NCBI RefSeq assembly: GCF_028285715.1 | Contig: NZ_JANQOO010000021.1 | Coordinates: 453,253 to 517,252 of the forward strand | From: Ulvibacterium sp. | GTDB taxonomy: Bacteria > Bacteroidota > Bacteroidia > Flavobacteriales > Flavobacteriaceae | Reading direction: 5' to 3' | DNA length: 64,000 nucleotides | Part shown: positions 18,469 through 26,968 of the stretch, piece after piece | How positions within the stretch are numbered: position 1 is the stretch's first letter | Layout of the letters: every line of letters starts with the position of its first letter | Translations under genes and position numbers: made by a program | The notes under the pieces: model-generated | Told to the model about the DNA's origin: nothing | The model's database searches: none | What the model saw: the letters and a program-made list of their open reading frames with translations, nothing else

Positions 18469-19242
18469 ATGGGGAAGATTATTGCTATTGCCAATCAGAA
18501 AGGCGGGGTTGGGAAAACCACCACTACGGTCAATTTAGCGGCTTCTTTGGGGGTTCTTGAGAAAAAAGTCTTGCTCATAGATGCAGATCCACAGGCCAAT
18601 GCCACTTCTGGATTGGGAATTGAGGTGGAATCGGTGGATTTTGGCACATATCAACTTCTGGAGCATACCAAAAATGCATCCGAAACGATTTTGGCAACGT
18701 CATCGCCCAATGTGGATTTGATTCCGGCCCATATCGATTTGGTGGCCATAGAGATTGAGTTGGTCGATAAAGAAGATCGGGAATATATGCTCAAGCAGGC
18801 AATTTCGGATCTCAGAAACACTTATGATTACATTCTAATAGATTGTGCGCCTTCACTAGGCCTATTGACTTTGAATGCTTTAACGGCGGCCGACTCGGTC
18901 ATTATTCCCATCCAGTGTGAGTATTTTGCCCTGGAGGGCCTTGGAAAATTGCTCAACACCATTAAGAGCGTACAGAGGATACATAACCCTGATTTGGATA
19001 TCGAAGGGATGCTACTAACCATGTACGACTCAAGATTGCGCCTTTCCAATCAGGTAGTGGAAGAAGTACGGAAACATTTTGCGGATATGGTTTTTGATAC
19101 CATCATACAACGCAACGTTAGACTCAGTGAAGCACCAAGCTATGGTGAGAGTATCATTAAATACGATGCCAGTAGCAAAGGCGCGGCCAACTATCTCAAT
19201 ATGGCCAATGAACTGGTGAAGAAAAATATGGAAACCGTATAA
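18469..19242 (+). CDS. parA: Chromosome partitioning ATPase ParA/Soj
   Basis: ParA is a deviant-Walker ATPase that positions the chromosome origin together with ParB. The 257-residue protein has the deviant P-loop KGGVGKTT near residues 11-18, DADPQANATSGLG, and DCAPSLGLLTLNAL, all standard in chromosomal ParA. The stop and the parB start overlap (TAATG). A 160-nt gap separates it from mutB. I found no exact parS-like GTTTCACGTGAAAC palindrome close by. Confidence 0.93.
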   Translation: MGKIIAIANQKGGVGKTTTTVNLAASLGVLEKKVLLIDADPQANATSGLGIEVESVDFGTYQLLEHTKNASETILATSSPNVDLIPAHIDLVAIEIELVDKEDREYMLKQAISDLRNTYDYILIDCAPSLGLLTLNALTAADSVIIPIQCEYFALEGLGKLLNTIKSVQRIHNPDLDIEGMLLTMYDSRLRLSNQVVEEVRKHFADMVFDTIIQRNVRLSEAPSYGESIIKYDASSKGAANYLNMANELVKKNMETV

Positions 19243-20147
19243 TGGCTAAGGCGACAAAAAAACAGGCTCTTGGGAGAGGATTGTCCGCACTGCTCAAAGA
19301 TCCCGAAAATGACATACAATCGGCATCCGACAAAAACGCGGATAAGGTCGTTGGGAACATCGTGGAATTGGATTTGGAAACTATTACGGTAAATCCTTTC
19401 CAGCCGCGATCTAATTTTAACGATGACACCTTAAAAGAGTTGGCAAGTTCCATCAAGGAATTAGGTGTAATACAACCCATCACCGTGCGCAAATCGGGTT
19501 TCAATGCGTACCAATTGGTCTCTGGGGAGCGAAGGTTAAGGGCTTCCAAAATGATAGGTCTGGCCACTATTCCGGCATATATCCGTATTGCAAACGACCA
19601 AGAATCACTGGAAATGGCACTGGTAGAGAACATTCAGCGTCAGGACCTAGATCCTATTGAGATTGCCCTTTCCTATCAAAGATTGATCGATGAAATTGAA
19701 CTAACCCAGGAAAGGTTAAGTGACAGGGTAGGCAAAAAACGTTCTACCATTACCAATTATTTACGCCTTTTACGTCTAGATCCCATAATCCAGACTGGGA
19801 TTCGGGATGGATTTGTGAGCATGGGTCATGGAAGGGCATTGGTCAATATTGATAAGAAAAGGGACCAAATTTCTTTGTATGAAAAAATAGTTTCAAGAAA
19901 TCTGTCGGTCAGGGATACGGAAAAAGCGGTAAGAGCATATCATGAAGGTAAGGATATAGCCAACGACTTAAATAAAAAGCCCATTGAAATACCCGATTTT
20001 GCAAAGGACCTAACGCAGGAACTTACGGATCACCTCTCGGCAAAGGTAATTATCAATGCATCAAAGGCCGGCAAAGGGAAGATTATCATTCCTTTTCATA
20101 CCAAGGAAGAACTTGATCGGCTTAAAAAATTGATTCTTGTTGAATAG
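19242..20147 (+). CDS. parB: Chromosome partitioning protein ParB
   Basis: The 301-residue CTPase/DNA-binding partner of ParA shows the N-terminal box with NPFQPR, the GERRLRASK motif (CTP-binding), ENIQRQDLDPIE, and the helix-turn-helix around RLSDRVGKKRSTITNYLRLL that reads parS. A short C-terminal dimerisation segment follows. It overlaps parA by 1 nt and is itself overlapped by the next gene (11 nt), suggesting translational coupling through the cluster. Confidence 0.93.
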   Translation: MAKATKKQALGRGLSALLKDPENDIQSASDKNADKVVGNIVELDLETITVNPFQPRSNFNDDTLKELASSIKELGVIQPITVRKSGFNAYQLVSGERRLRASKMIGLATIPAYIRIANDQESLEMALVENIQRQDLDPIEIALSYQRLIDEIELTQERLSDRVGKKRSTITNYLRLLRLDPIIQTGIRDGFVSMGHGRALVNIDKKRDQISLYEKIVSRNLSVRDTEKAVRAYHEGKDIANDLNKKPIEIPDFAKDLTQELTDHLSAKVIINASKAGKGKIIIPFHTKEELDRLKKLILVE

Positions 20148-20793
20148 AACCCTTATCATAGTTATTTTTTTCAATCTTGCCGCGACAATAAGTTCCGCAC
20201 AAGAAAAGAAACTTGAGAATCAAGAAGTGGATTCCCTAAAAATGGATTTGGAAGAGGAAGGTGTTATGGTAATGGACACCCTGGTAACCGAAAAAAAACG
20301 CATAAATCCATTGGCTCCCAGCAAAGCTGCCTTTTATTCGGCCGTGCTGCCAGGCCTGGGACAAGTTTATAATAAAAGGTATTGGAAGGTTCCCATTGTA
20401 TACGCGGCCATTGGAACGGGTATTTACGCCTATACCTTCAACGATGGACGCTACGATCGTTTCAGGGCTGCCTTTAAAAGAAGACGGGCGGGTTTCACCG
20501 ATGATGAATTTTATGATCTTGATGGAAGCGGGATAGACCCTGGAAATCCCGATTTTTCGGATGATGCCCTTGAGGATGCCCAAGAACGTTTTCAACGCGA
20601 CCGGGATCTGGCCCTTTTGATTACCATTCTCCTTTACGCTCTTAATGTTGTAGATGCCAATGTAGACGCGCACCTAAAGCAATACAATATTGATGATGAT
20701 TTAAGTTTTGATTTGGACATACAACCCTATATCGATCTAAATCCAATTACCACCGACCCCAATTATGGGTTGGCCTTAACCATTAAGTTTTAG
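20137..20793 (+). CDS. DUF5683 membrane protein
   Basis: The 218-residue protein has an N-terminal signal segment (TLIIVIFFNLAATISSAQ), then the DUF5683 core with PSKAAFYSAVLPGLGQVYN, a predicted helix over VPIVYAAIGTGIYAYTF, and a second over LALLITILLYALNVVDA. Its function is unknown. It starts with TTG (20137 or 20140) inside the parB 3' end; no ATG is available before the signal segment. Its position between parB and dapB is the only clue to a role. Confidence 0.8.
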   Translation: MLNRTLIIVIFFNLAATISSAQEKKLENQEVDSLKMDLEEEGVMVMDTLVTEKKRINPLAPSKAAFYSAVLPGLGQVYNKRYWKVPIVYAAIGTGIYAYTFNDGRYDRFRAAFKRRRAGFTDDEFYDLDGSGIDPGNPDFSDDALEDAQERFQRDRDLALLITILLYALNVVDANVDAHLKQYNIDDDLSFDLDIQPYIDLNPITTDPNYGLALTIKF

Positions 20794-20796
20794 TTT

Positions 20797-21498
20797 GTGA
20801 AAATCGCATTGTTCGGATACGGAAAAATGGGCAAGATGATAGAACGAATAGCCCTGCAAAGAGGGCATGTCATCACCACCAAAGTTGATATAGGAACAAC
20901 GGATATTGACTTTTCCGACATGGAAGTAGCTATTGATTTTAGCACCCCTGACTCCGCCTTTGGTAATATATGTAGTTGTTTGGAACATGGGATACCCATT
21001 ATTTCTGGCACAACAGGTTGGTTAATGGATTATGACAAAGTCGTGGATTTATGCCATAATAAAAATGGAGCCTTTATCTATGCTTCCAATTTTAGTTTGG
21101 GTGTCAACCTTTTTTTTGAACTAAATACCTATCTGGCCAAAATGATGCACAATCTCAAGGAATACAAAATAGCATTGGAGGAAATACACCATACCCAAAA
21201 GCTGGATGCTCCAAGCGGCACGGCTATTACTTTGGCCAAGGGAATAATAGAAAATACGGACTATCAGGATTGGAAGCTGGACGATGATGGAAAGAAAACC
21301 ATACCCATCAAGTCAAAAAGAATAGATGCGGTTCCCGGCACACATACGGTGTCATATCACAGCGAAGTGGATAGTATCGAAATACGCCATACCGCACACA
21401 ATAGGGAAGGATTTGCCCTAGGCGCGGTTATCGCGGCTGAATGGATTTTGGGAAGGACAGGGATATTTTCCATGAAAGATGTGTTAAATCTAGGTTAA
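20797..21498 (+). CDS. dapB: 4-hydroxy-tetrahydrodipicolinate reductase
   Basis: DapB carries out the NAD(P)H-dependent reduction step of lysine and meso-diaminopimelate synthesis. The 233-residue protein has the nucleotide-binding start ALFGYGKMGKMIE, the SGTTGW loop, and the catalytic segment EIHHTQKLDAPSGTA. It starts with GTG, 3 nt after the DUF5683 stop; the start is fixed by the nucleotide-binding motif at the N-terminus. Length is typical of the short Bacteroidota form. Confidence 0.93.
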   Translation: MKIALFGYGKMGKMIERIALQRGHVITTKVDIGTTDIDFSDMEVAIDFSTPDSAFGNICSCLEHGIPIISGTTGWLMDYDKVVDLCHNKNGAFIYASNFSLGVNLFFELNTYLAKMMHNLKEYKIALEEIHHTQKLDAPSGTAITLAKGIIENTDYQDWKLDDDGKKTIPIKSKRIDAVPGTHTVSYHSEVDSIEIRHTAHNREGFALGAVIAAEWILGRTGIFSMKDVLNLG

Positions 21499-21610
21499 GA
21501 TATGTAACTTTTCCAAGTTTAAAGTACGTATCCTCGTGTATACTTTTACATGAACCCTTATGTAAAGAATTGATTTTTAAGCCAGCCAATAGCAACTAAC
21601 ACTATTTTCT

Positions 21611-23311
21611 ATGAACGGATCGCAATGGATTATTTTTATTCTTCTTGTACAGGTAATACATTTTCTGGGCACATGGAAACTCTATGTGAAAGCAGGTAGA
21701 AAAGCTTGGGAAGCAGCCATTCCCGTGTATAATGCCATCGTTTTGATGCAAATCATCAATCGACCTAGATGGTGGGTCTTCTTACTATTTATTCCTATAA
21801 TTAACCTGTTGATGTTTCCGGTTATCTGGGTAGAGACCATCCGAAGTTTTGGAAGGAACAATCTCCTGGAGACATGGTTGGTTATCCTTACTTTGGGATT
21901 TTATATCTTCTATATAAACTACGCGGTGGAAGTTCAATATGTGGAAGATCGAAGTCTTCATCCCAAGACCGGCCTTGGGGAATGGATAAGCTCTATAGTC
22001 TTCGCTATTGTGGCCGCGACTTTAGTACATACCTATTTTATTCAGCCCTATGTAATACCCACGGGATCTTTGGAGAGAACCCTACGTGTGGGGGATTTTC
22101 TGTTTGTTAGCAAATATCACTATGGGGCTAGGACACCCATGACAACGGTTGCTGCCCCTATGGTTCATGACACGCTCCCCTTGATCGGCACCCGTTCCTA
22201 TTTAAACAAACCACAACTGCCCTATTTTAGATTACCAGGTTTTACAAAGGTAAAGCGCAACGATATAGTGGTGTTCAGCTGGCCTGCGGATACGGTCCGG
22301 GTCTTCTTTAAAAAGGAAAAAGGGGTTAAAAAACCTATTGATAAAAAATCGAACTACGTAAAGCGATGTGTAGGGGTACCTGGCGATTCTTTGGCCGTAA
22401 TCGACGGTTTTGTCTATGTAAATGGAAAACAACTACAACTTTCCGATAGGGCCAAACCTCAGTACGATTATATGGCCTATGGTCAAAAAGGGGTGTCTTC
22501 CAGACTGCTTTCGGATTTAGGAATAAATGAGTTTAACAGGTTGTACGTAGCCCAGTCTTTGACTCAGGGTCAAAAAAGGGCTTTGCAATATGCAGGCCAT
22601 AGGGTTTACGACAAATCCCAACCGATTCAAATTTTGACCGATAGTAAAGGCATCGATCCCACGCTGATAAGACAACAGCGGTTGGCTTTGAAGGAAATTG
22701 CCGATAGGCAAAGGGTTGTAACCTTAACAGATGAAATGGCAATCAGGCTGAGAAACAATTCCGGGATTGATTCGGTTATAAAGGTTATAGAACCTAAAGG
22801 AAGGCAGGGGATAAATCTATTTCCCCAAAATCCGGATTATCCTTGGAACTATGATAATATGGGGCCTATTTATATTCCTGCCAAAGGGACGACGATATCG
22901 CTAAATTTAAGAAGCCTACCACTTTACAAAAAAATCATTCGAGATTATGAGCATAACTCCATAGAAGTGTCCGGAAATCAAATATTAATAAATGGTGAAG
23001 CGGCCGATAGCTATACTTTTAAGCAGGACTACTATTGGATGATGGGAGACAATAGGGACCACTCCGAAGATAGTCGGGCGTGGGGCTATGTCCCTGAAGA
23101 CCACATTGTGGGAACCCCAATTTTTATATGGATGAGTATCGAGAATTTTACTGATGGCCTGGCTAACTGGAAAATTCGCTGGGATAGAGTCTTTACCACG
23201 GTTCATGGTGAGGGAGAACCCTATTCGTATTTCAAATGGTTCTTGGTAGTCCTGGGCGCTTGGTTTGCATTCGACTTCTTTAGAAAAAGGAGAAAGAAGA
23301 GCACGGATTAA
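21611..23311 (+). CDS. lepB: Signal peptidase I with N-terminal DUF5684 domain
   Basis: The 566-residue protein cleaves signal peptides at the membrane. Its N-terminus (about 1-110) is a DUF5684-like membrane domain with AGRKAWEAAIPVYNAIVLMQ. A helix and the protease domain follow, with catalytic Ser153 in PTGSLERTL, Lys251 in YVKRCVGVPGDSL, and the C-terminal box GDNRDHSEDSRAWG. About 200 residues are inserted between the Lys box and that last box, making it about twice the length of common bacterial LepB. The last helix is near residues 542-556. It follows dapB by 112 nt and may be transcribed separately. Confidence 0.92.
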   Translation: MNGSQWIIFILLVQVIHFLGTWKLYVKAGRKAWEAAIPVYNAIVLMQIINRPRWWVFLLFIPIINLLMFPVIWVETIRSFGRNNLLETWLVILTLGFYIFYINYAVEVQYVEDRSLHPKTGLGEWISSIVFAIVAATLVHTYFIQPYVIPTGSLERTLRVGDFLFVSKYHYGARTPMTTVAAPMVHDTLPLIGTRSYLNKPQLPYFRLPGFTKVKRNDIVVFSWPADTVRVFFKKEKGVKKPIDKKSNYVKRCVGVPGDSLAVIDGFVYVNGKQLQLSDRAKPQYDYMAYGQKGVSSRLLSDLGINEFNRLYVAQSLTQGQKRALQYAGHRVYDKSQPIQILTDSKGIDPTLIRQQRLALKEIADRQRVVTLTDEMAIRLRNNSGIDSVIKVIEPKGRQGINLFPQNPDYPWNYDNMGPIYIPAKGTTISLNLRSLPLYKKIIRDYEHNSIEVSGNQILINGEAADSYTFKQDYYWMMGDNRDHSEDSRAWGYVPEDHIVGTPIFIWMSIENFTDGLANWKIRWDRVFTTVHGEGEPYSYFKWFLVVLGAWFAFDFFRKRRKKSTD

Positions 23312-23370
23312 ACTAGGGATATTTCATAGAAATTGTTTTATCTTTCCTCGGTTCTGAAATAGATTCCTTG

Positions 23371-24021
23371 ATGTACACCCTCCTTCATCCTACTTACTTT
23401 CCGAACATAGCTATCTTTTCGGTTATAACAAGGGACAGGGTTCTTTGGGAAATTGAAGACAATTATCAAAAACAAACTTACCGTAATCGTTGTTATATTT
23501 CAACCGACCAGGGGAAACACATGTTGACTATCCCAATAAAGCATGTGGGTGGAAAAGAGGGAAGGCAAAAGTACAAGGAGGTACGGTTGGACAACTCTTA
23601 TTCTTGGCAACGGCAACATTGGCGAACATTACAAACCGCTTATAGGACTTCTCCATTTTTTGAGTACTATGAAGATGATATTGCACCGCTATTTAGAGAA
23701 AAGCATTTTTCTTTGTTGGATTTCAACCTCAGGACCATAGAAACCGTCTGTAACTGTCTTCAAATTGAAATGCCCTTGGAAAAGACCGTGACTTACCATA
23801 AAAACGTTAAGACTCAAAATCCAATACCCAAAATATTGGACGCACGCCATTTAGTCAATGCCAAAAAAGAAATTCGGTTCGTTCAGGAAACATATACACA
23901 AGTTTTTGGAAGCCGTAATGGGTTTATAGAAAACCTAAGTGTGTTGGATCTCTTGTTCAATGAGGGACCCCATACCGTTTCTTTTTTGAAAAATCAAAAT
24001 TTGGATTTTATCTATGCTTAG
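23371..24021 (+). CDS. WbqC family protein
   Basis: The start is taken as ATG 23371, 3 nt after an in-frame TTG. The 216-residue product has the WbqC-like opening HPTYFPNIAIFSVITRD and the segment RNRCYISTDQGKHMLTIPI, then ARHLVNAKKEI and the terminal VLDLLFNEGP seen in this family. WbqC proteins are linked to surface polysaccharide or amino-sugar modification, but their biochemistry is not settled, and this copy lies with lepB rather than in a polysaccharide cluster. It overlaps the next gene by 8 nt. Confidence 0.8.
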   Translation: MYTLLHPTYFPNIAIFSVITRDRVLWEIEDNYQKQTYRNRCYISTDQGKHMLTIPIKHVGGKEGRQKYKEVRLDNSYSWQRQHWRTLQTAYRTSPFFEYYEDDIAPLFREKHFSLLDFNLRTIETVCNCLQIEMPLEKTVTYHKNVKTQNPIPKILDARHLVNAKKEIRFVQETYTQVFGSRNGFIENLSVLDLLFNEGPHTVSFLKNQNLDFIYA

Positions 24022-24337
24022 ATCCGTTGCACATTATGGAATTCATTTTTTGGTTCCCATAGCTGTTGGCCTGCTTTTTTATAAAAGCAGGAAATGGCAT
24101 ATCATCTTAATACTTTTGGCGGGAATTCTTATAGATATTGACCATTTATGGGCCGATCCCATTTTTGATCCAAACCGATGCAGTATCAATTTTCATCCTT
24201 TACACAGCTATTGGGCGTTGGCGGGCTATTTTGTGCTACTGTTTTTTGAAAAGGTCAGAATTTTTGGAATTGCCGCATTGATACATATGTTGGCAGATGC
24301 CACGGACTGTTTATTCCTTGCCATCCAATCGGAATGA
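24014..24337 (+). CDS. DUF6122 small membrane protein
   Basis: The 107-residue protein has three or four hydrophobic segments and a conserved set of polar residues in them: HYGIHFLVP, DIDHLWADP, NRCSINFHPLHS and HMLADATDC. The His/Asp pattern within membrane segments is reminiscent of metal-dependent membrane hydrolases (YdjM-like), but no function is established. It overlaps WbqC at its start (8 nt) and overlaps the opposing hydrolase gene by 27 nt at its end. Confidence 0.75.
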   Translation: MLRSVAHYGIHFLVPIAVGLLFYKSRKWHIILILLAGILIDIDHLWADPIFDPNRCSINFHPLHSYWALAGYFVLLFFEKVRIFGIAALIHMLADATDCLFLAIQSE

Positions 24338-25405
24338 CGCCATTACGGGTAAATGGTCAGAAAGTTGCACGTCATAATTCTTGTGTGCAGTAACTTCAAA
24401 ACTTGGGTCAACCAGGATAAAATCTATTCGAAAGGGTAGAAACCTTAAATTATAGGTACTACCCAATCCCCCGCCTTTTTCCATAAAGGTATCTTTAAAA
24501 TCGCCCTTCAGTGTACGGTAGATATGTGAGAATTGTGTGTTATTGAAATCTCCTGAAATAATTTTTTTATGTCTTACACCCTTAAAGTGGTCTACCAATA
24601 TCCGGGCCTGGTCCTCTTGTTGAGCAAGTGCCTCTCCTAATCTTTGATATAAGCGTTGTGGCTCTTCCCTTTTTACTGAACCCAGTCGGAATCTTAAGGA
24701 TTGTAGGTGCACATTATATAGTCGCACCGTATCTGAAGATATTGCTATATCAGCATAAATAGCGTTGTTCCGACTTTGGGGAAAATCCAATGATCCCTTG
24801 GCAATGATCGGATATTTTGAGTAAATGGCCTGATTTACTCGTCCTTCACTATTTTTAAAATTGAAATTAACATAACTATAGGGATACTTATCCAGAGCAT
24901 CTCCCTTTATAGGACCGAACTCTTGAAAATTAATGATATCAGCATCTTGTTCTGCAAGAAAATCTAAAATTTCCTTACTGAAGGCTGAGTCCCTTGCCCA
25001 TGTCAAACCATAAAAACTATGGACATTAAAAGTCAGAATACTAATGTCTTGCTCATCAATGGTAGAATTCGAATCAAAAAGCCTTAGAAAACTACCAAAC
25101 ATAAAATATCCCGGAATGAGAATAACAGTGGACAAAAGAAACTCCCTTTTCCTTAGAATAGCCCAGTAGATCAAAAATAAAACATTGATGCCCACCAAAA
25201 ACGGAACCAACAAGTTTAGAAACGATATTAGAGAAAATGTCCCTACAAGGTTGAAGTAATCAATGTAAACCAGAAATAGGGCCAACGCAAAGATGACATT
25301 GAAAATAAAAACCAATTTATTGAAGAGAGATAAGCGTTTGGTCAAATTAGTCTTCTTTACCGGCTTTGAACAAAAAATCTTTTTCGGCCTTGGACAGGCT
25401 TTCAT
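24311..25405 (-). CDS. Membrane-anchored endonuclease/exonuclease/phosphatase family protein
   Basis: The N-terminal third carries three membrane helices (about residues 30-50, 58-80 and 85-105). The rest is an EEP-fold metal-dependent phosphoesterase domain: FNVHSF, NFQEFGP (catalytic Glu), SGDFNNTQFSH and the terminal SDHLPVMASF with the active-site Asp-His. The substrate may be nucleic acid, inositol phosphate or lipid. The ATG at 25405 overlaps the upstream rhomboid gene by 59 nt; an in-frame TTG at 25345, just after that gene's stop, would start the protein at TKRLSLFNK and may be the true start. Confidence 0.8.
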   Translation of the reverse strand: MKACPRPKKIFCSKPVKKTNLTKRLSLFNKLVFIFNVIFALALFLVYIDYFNLVGTFSLISFLNLLVPFLVGINVLFLIYWAILRKREFLLSTVILIPGYFMFGSFLRLFDSNSTIDEQDISILTFNVHSFYGLTWARDSAFSKEILDFLAEQDADIINFQEFGPIKGDALDKYPYSYVNFNFKNSEGRVNQAIYSKYPIIAKGSLDFPQSRNNAIYADIAISSDTVRLYNVHLQSLRFRLGSVKREEPQRLYQRLGEALAQQEDQARILVDHFKGVRHKKIISGDFNNTQFSHIYRTLKGDFKDTFMEKGGGLGSTYNLRFLPFRIDFILVDPSFEVTAHKNYDVQLSDHLPVMASFRLDGKE

Positions 25406-26222
25406 ATCCTGACTTACTTATTTTATCCAAGATCGCATCTATTTTACGTTGATGTGCCTCCTTGCCATAGTCCTTTTTTGATTTTTCCGTCGCTTTCTTT
25501 TTTTTATATACCGTTTTCAAAGGTGCCTTCTTCTCTTTTTTCTTAAAAAGGTTGGCCATAGCGTCCATAAACTTTGAAAAACCTTCGCCAATATCCCTCC
25601 CGTTTAGCAATTGCCGTGCATATACATAACCCAACAATGCTCCTCCCAAGTGTGCCAAATGCCCCCCCGCATTACCTGTATATGGCATTTGGACAAGATC
25701 CATCAATACTACGAATACTCCGATATACCAAAGCTTGATATTGAAAAAAATAAGTCGAACTTCTTGATTTGGGATATAGGCACAAATAAAAATCAACACG
25801 GCACGTACCCCGGCTGAAGCTCCTATAAGCACCGCATTTACCCCAAAGAATGCTGGAAAGAGATTATAGCTCAACAAAAAAAACAATCCGCCCAAAATTA
25901 CCCCCAACAAATAGACGTTCAGGAAGCGTTTCCCATCAAAAAGATTTAGGAAAATGCGGCCCGCAAAATACAACACCAACATATTCCAAAAAATATGGCC
26001 CAATCCCCCATGAAAAAAGGAGTAGGTAATTATGGACCAAGGCTGGGAAAGGAAATCGAAAAAGTCCTTGGGCAATTGAAACCATTGTACAATGCTGTTC
26101 TTAGGCAGACCGAGCAAAAAAGGAAACAGGCCGTTTATAATAAATACCACAACATTGATAGCAATAAGCTTTTCGGCTATACTAAGCCTGGCATACTGAT
26201 ATTTTAGATTTCCCCCGCTCAT
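25347..26222 (-). CDS. Rhomboid family intramembrane serine protease (first copy)
   Basis: This 291-residue rhomboid has six predicted helices. HGGLGHIFWNMLVLY carries the conserved His/Asn region, the catalytic Ser is in IGASAGVRAV, and the catalytic His in AHLGGALLGYVYA. After the membrane part there is a long basic cytosolic tail (about 205-291), rich in Lys, with KTVYKKKKATEKSKK and a predicted helix-forming end. The tail is missing from the neighbouring paralogue. The gene lies 2 nt after the second rhomboid gene, in the mutL operon. Confidence 0.88.
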   Translation of the reverse strand: MSGGNLKYQYARLSIAEKLIAINVVVFIINGLFPFLLGLPKNSIVQWFQLPKDFFDFLSQPWSIITYSFFHGGLGHIFWNMLVLYFAGRIFLNLFDGKRFLNVYLLGVILGGLFFLLSYNLFPAFFGVNAVLIGASAGVRAVLIFICAYIPNQEVRLIFFNIKLWYIGVFVVLMDLVQMPYTGNAGGHLAHLGGALLGYVYARQLLNGRDIGEGFSKFMDAMANLFKKKEKKAPLKTVYKKKKATEKSKKDYGKEAHQRKIDAILDKISKSGYESLSKAEKDFLFKAGKED

Positions 26223-26224
26223 AT

Positions 26225-26968
26225 TCAGTCCCAGCGATTTTTGTTAAACTGGTTTTTTTTCCAATACCACATCATAATAAACCCAAACAACGCACCTCCA
26301 ATATGAGCAAAATGGGCTATGCCCTGTCCGAAAATGGATACTCCGGTAACTCCTGAAAAAAGATCCATTGCAATAAGTATAGGAATGAAGAATTTTGCTT
26401 TAATCGGAATGGGTAAAAATATGATGAAAAGTTCGCTATTAGGGTAGGACATTCCGAAGGCCACCAAAATACCATAAATAGCACCTGAGGCACCGACAGC
26501 TGGAGTGTTATAGGCCGAAAGGAAATTGTCTATGGTACTTTTTGAAGCCAAATTATACCAATCTGGACTATATTTCCCTTCGGAAATGATTTGGATAATC
26601 TGACTTTTGGAAATACCAGAATTGACAATGGCGTCAATTCCTGTATTGAAGTAATAATAGTTGACCCCTGTGTGTATCAAAGCGGCTCCCAATCCAGCTG
26701 AAAAATAGAAAAATAAAAATTTATTACGCCCCCACATACGTTCCAGAGGTGTTCCAAAGGCCCATAAAGCATACATGTTAAAGGCAATATGCATAAAGCC
26801 ACCATGCATGAACATATGTGAAACAACTTGCCAAAACACGAAATTCTCATTTTTGGGGAACCATAACGAAAACCATTGATACATCTGGTCTCCGTAAATG
26901 GCCGTAGCCACAAAAAATAAAATATTGATTATAAGCAGATGTTTAATAGCTTCGGTCAATCTCCCCAT
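26225..26968 (-). CDS. Rhomboid family intramembrane serine protease (second copy)
   Basis: This 247-residue rhomboid shows HGGFMHIAFNMYALW, the catalytic serine in the classic GASGAIYGI, and the catalytic histidine in HFAHIGGALFGF. A periplasmic-side insertion of about 40 residues lies between helices (about 118-155). It begins at the base immediately after the mutL stop codon, and the next rhomboid gene begins 2 nt after its own stop. The two are paralogues sharing fold but with low visible identity; substrates are unknown. Confidence 0.9.
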   Translation of the reverse strand: MGRLTEAIKHLLIINILFFVATAIYGDQMYQWFSLWFPKNENFVFWQVVSHMFMHGGFMHIAFNMYALWAFGTPLERMWGRNKFLFFYFSAGLGAALIHTGVNYYYFNTGIDAIVNSGISKSQIIQIISEGKYSPDWYNLASKSTIDNFLSAYNTPAVGASGAIYGILVAFGMSYPNSELFIIFLPIPIKAKFFIPILIAMDLFSGVTGVSIFGQGIAHFAHIGGALFGFIMMWYWKKNQFNKNRWD

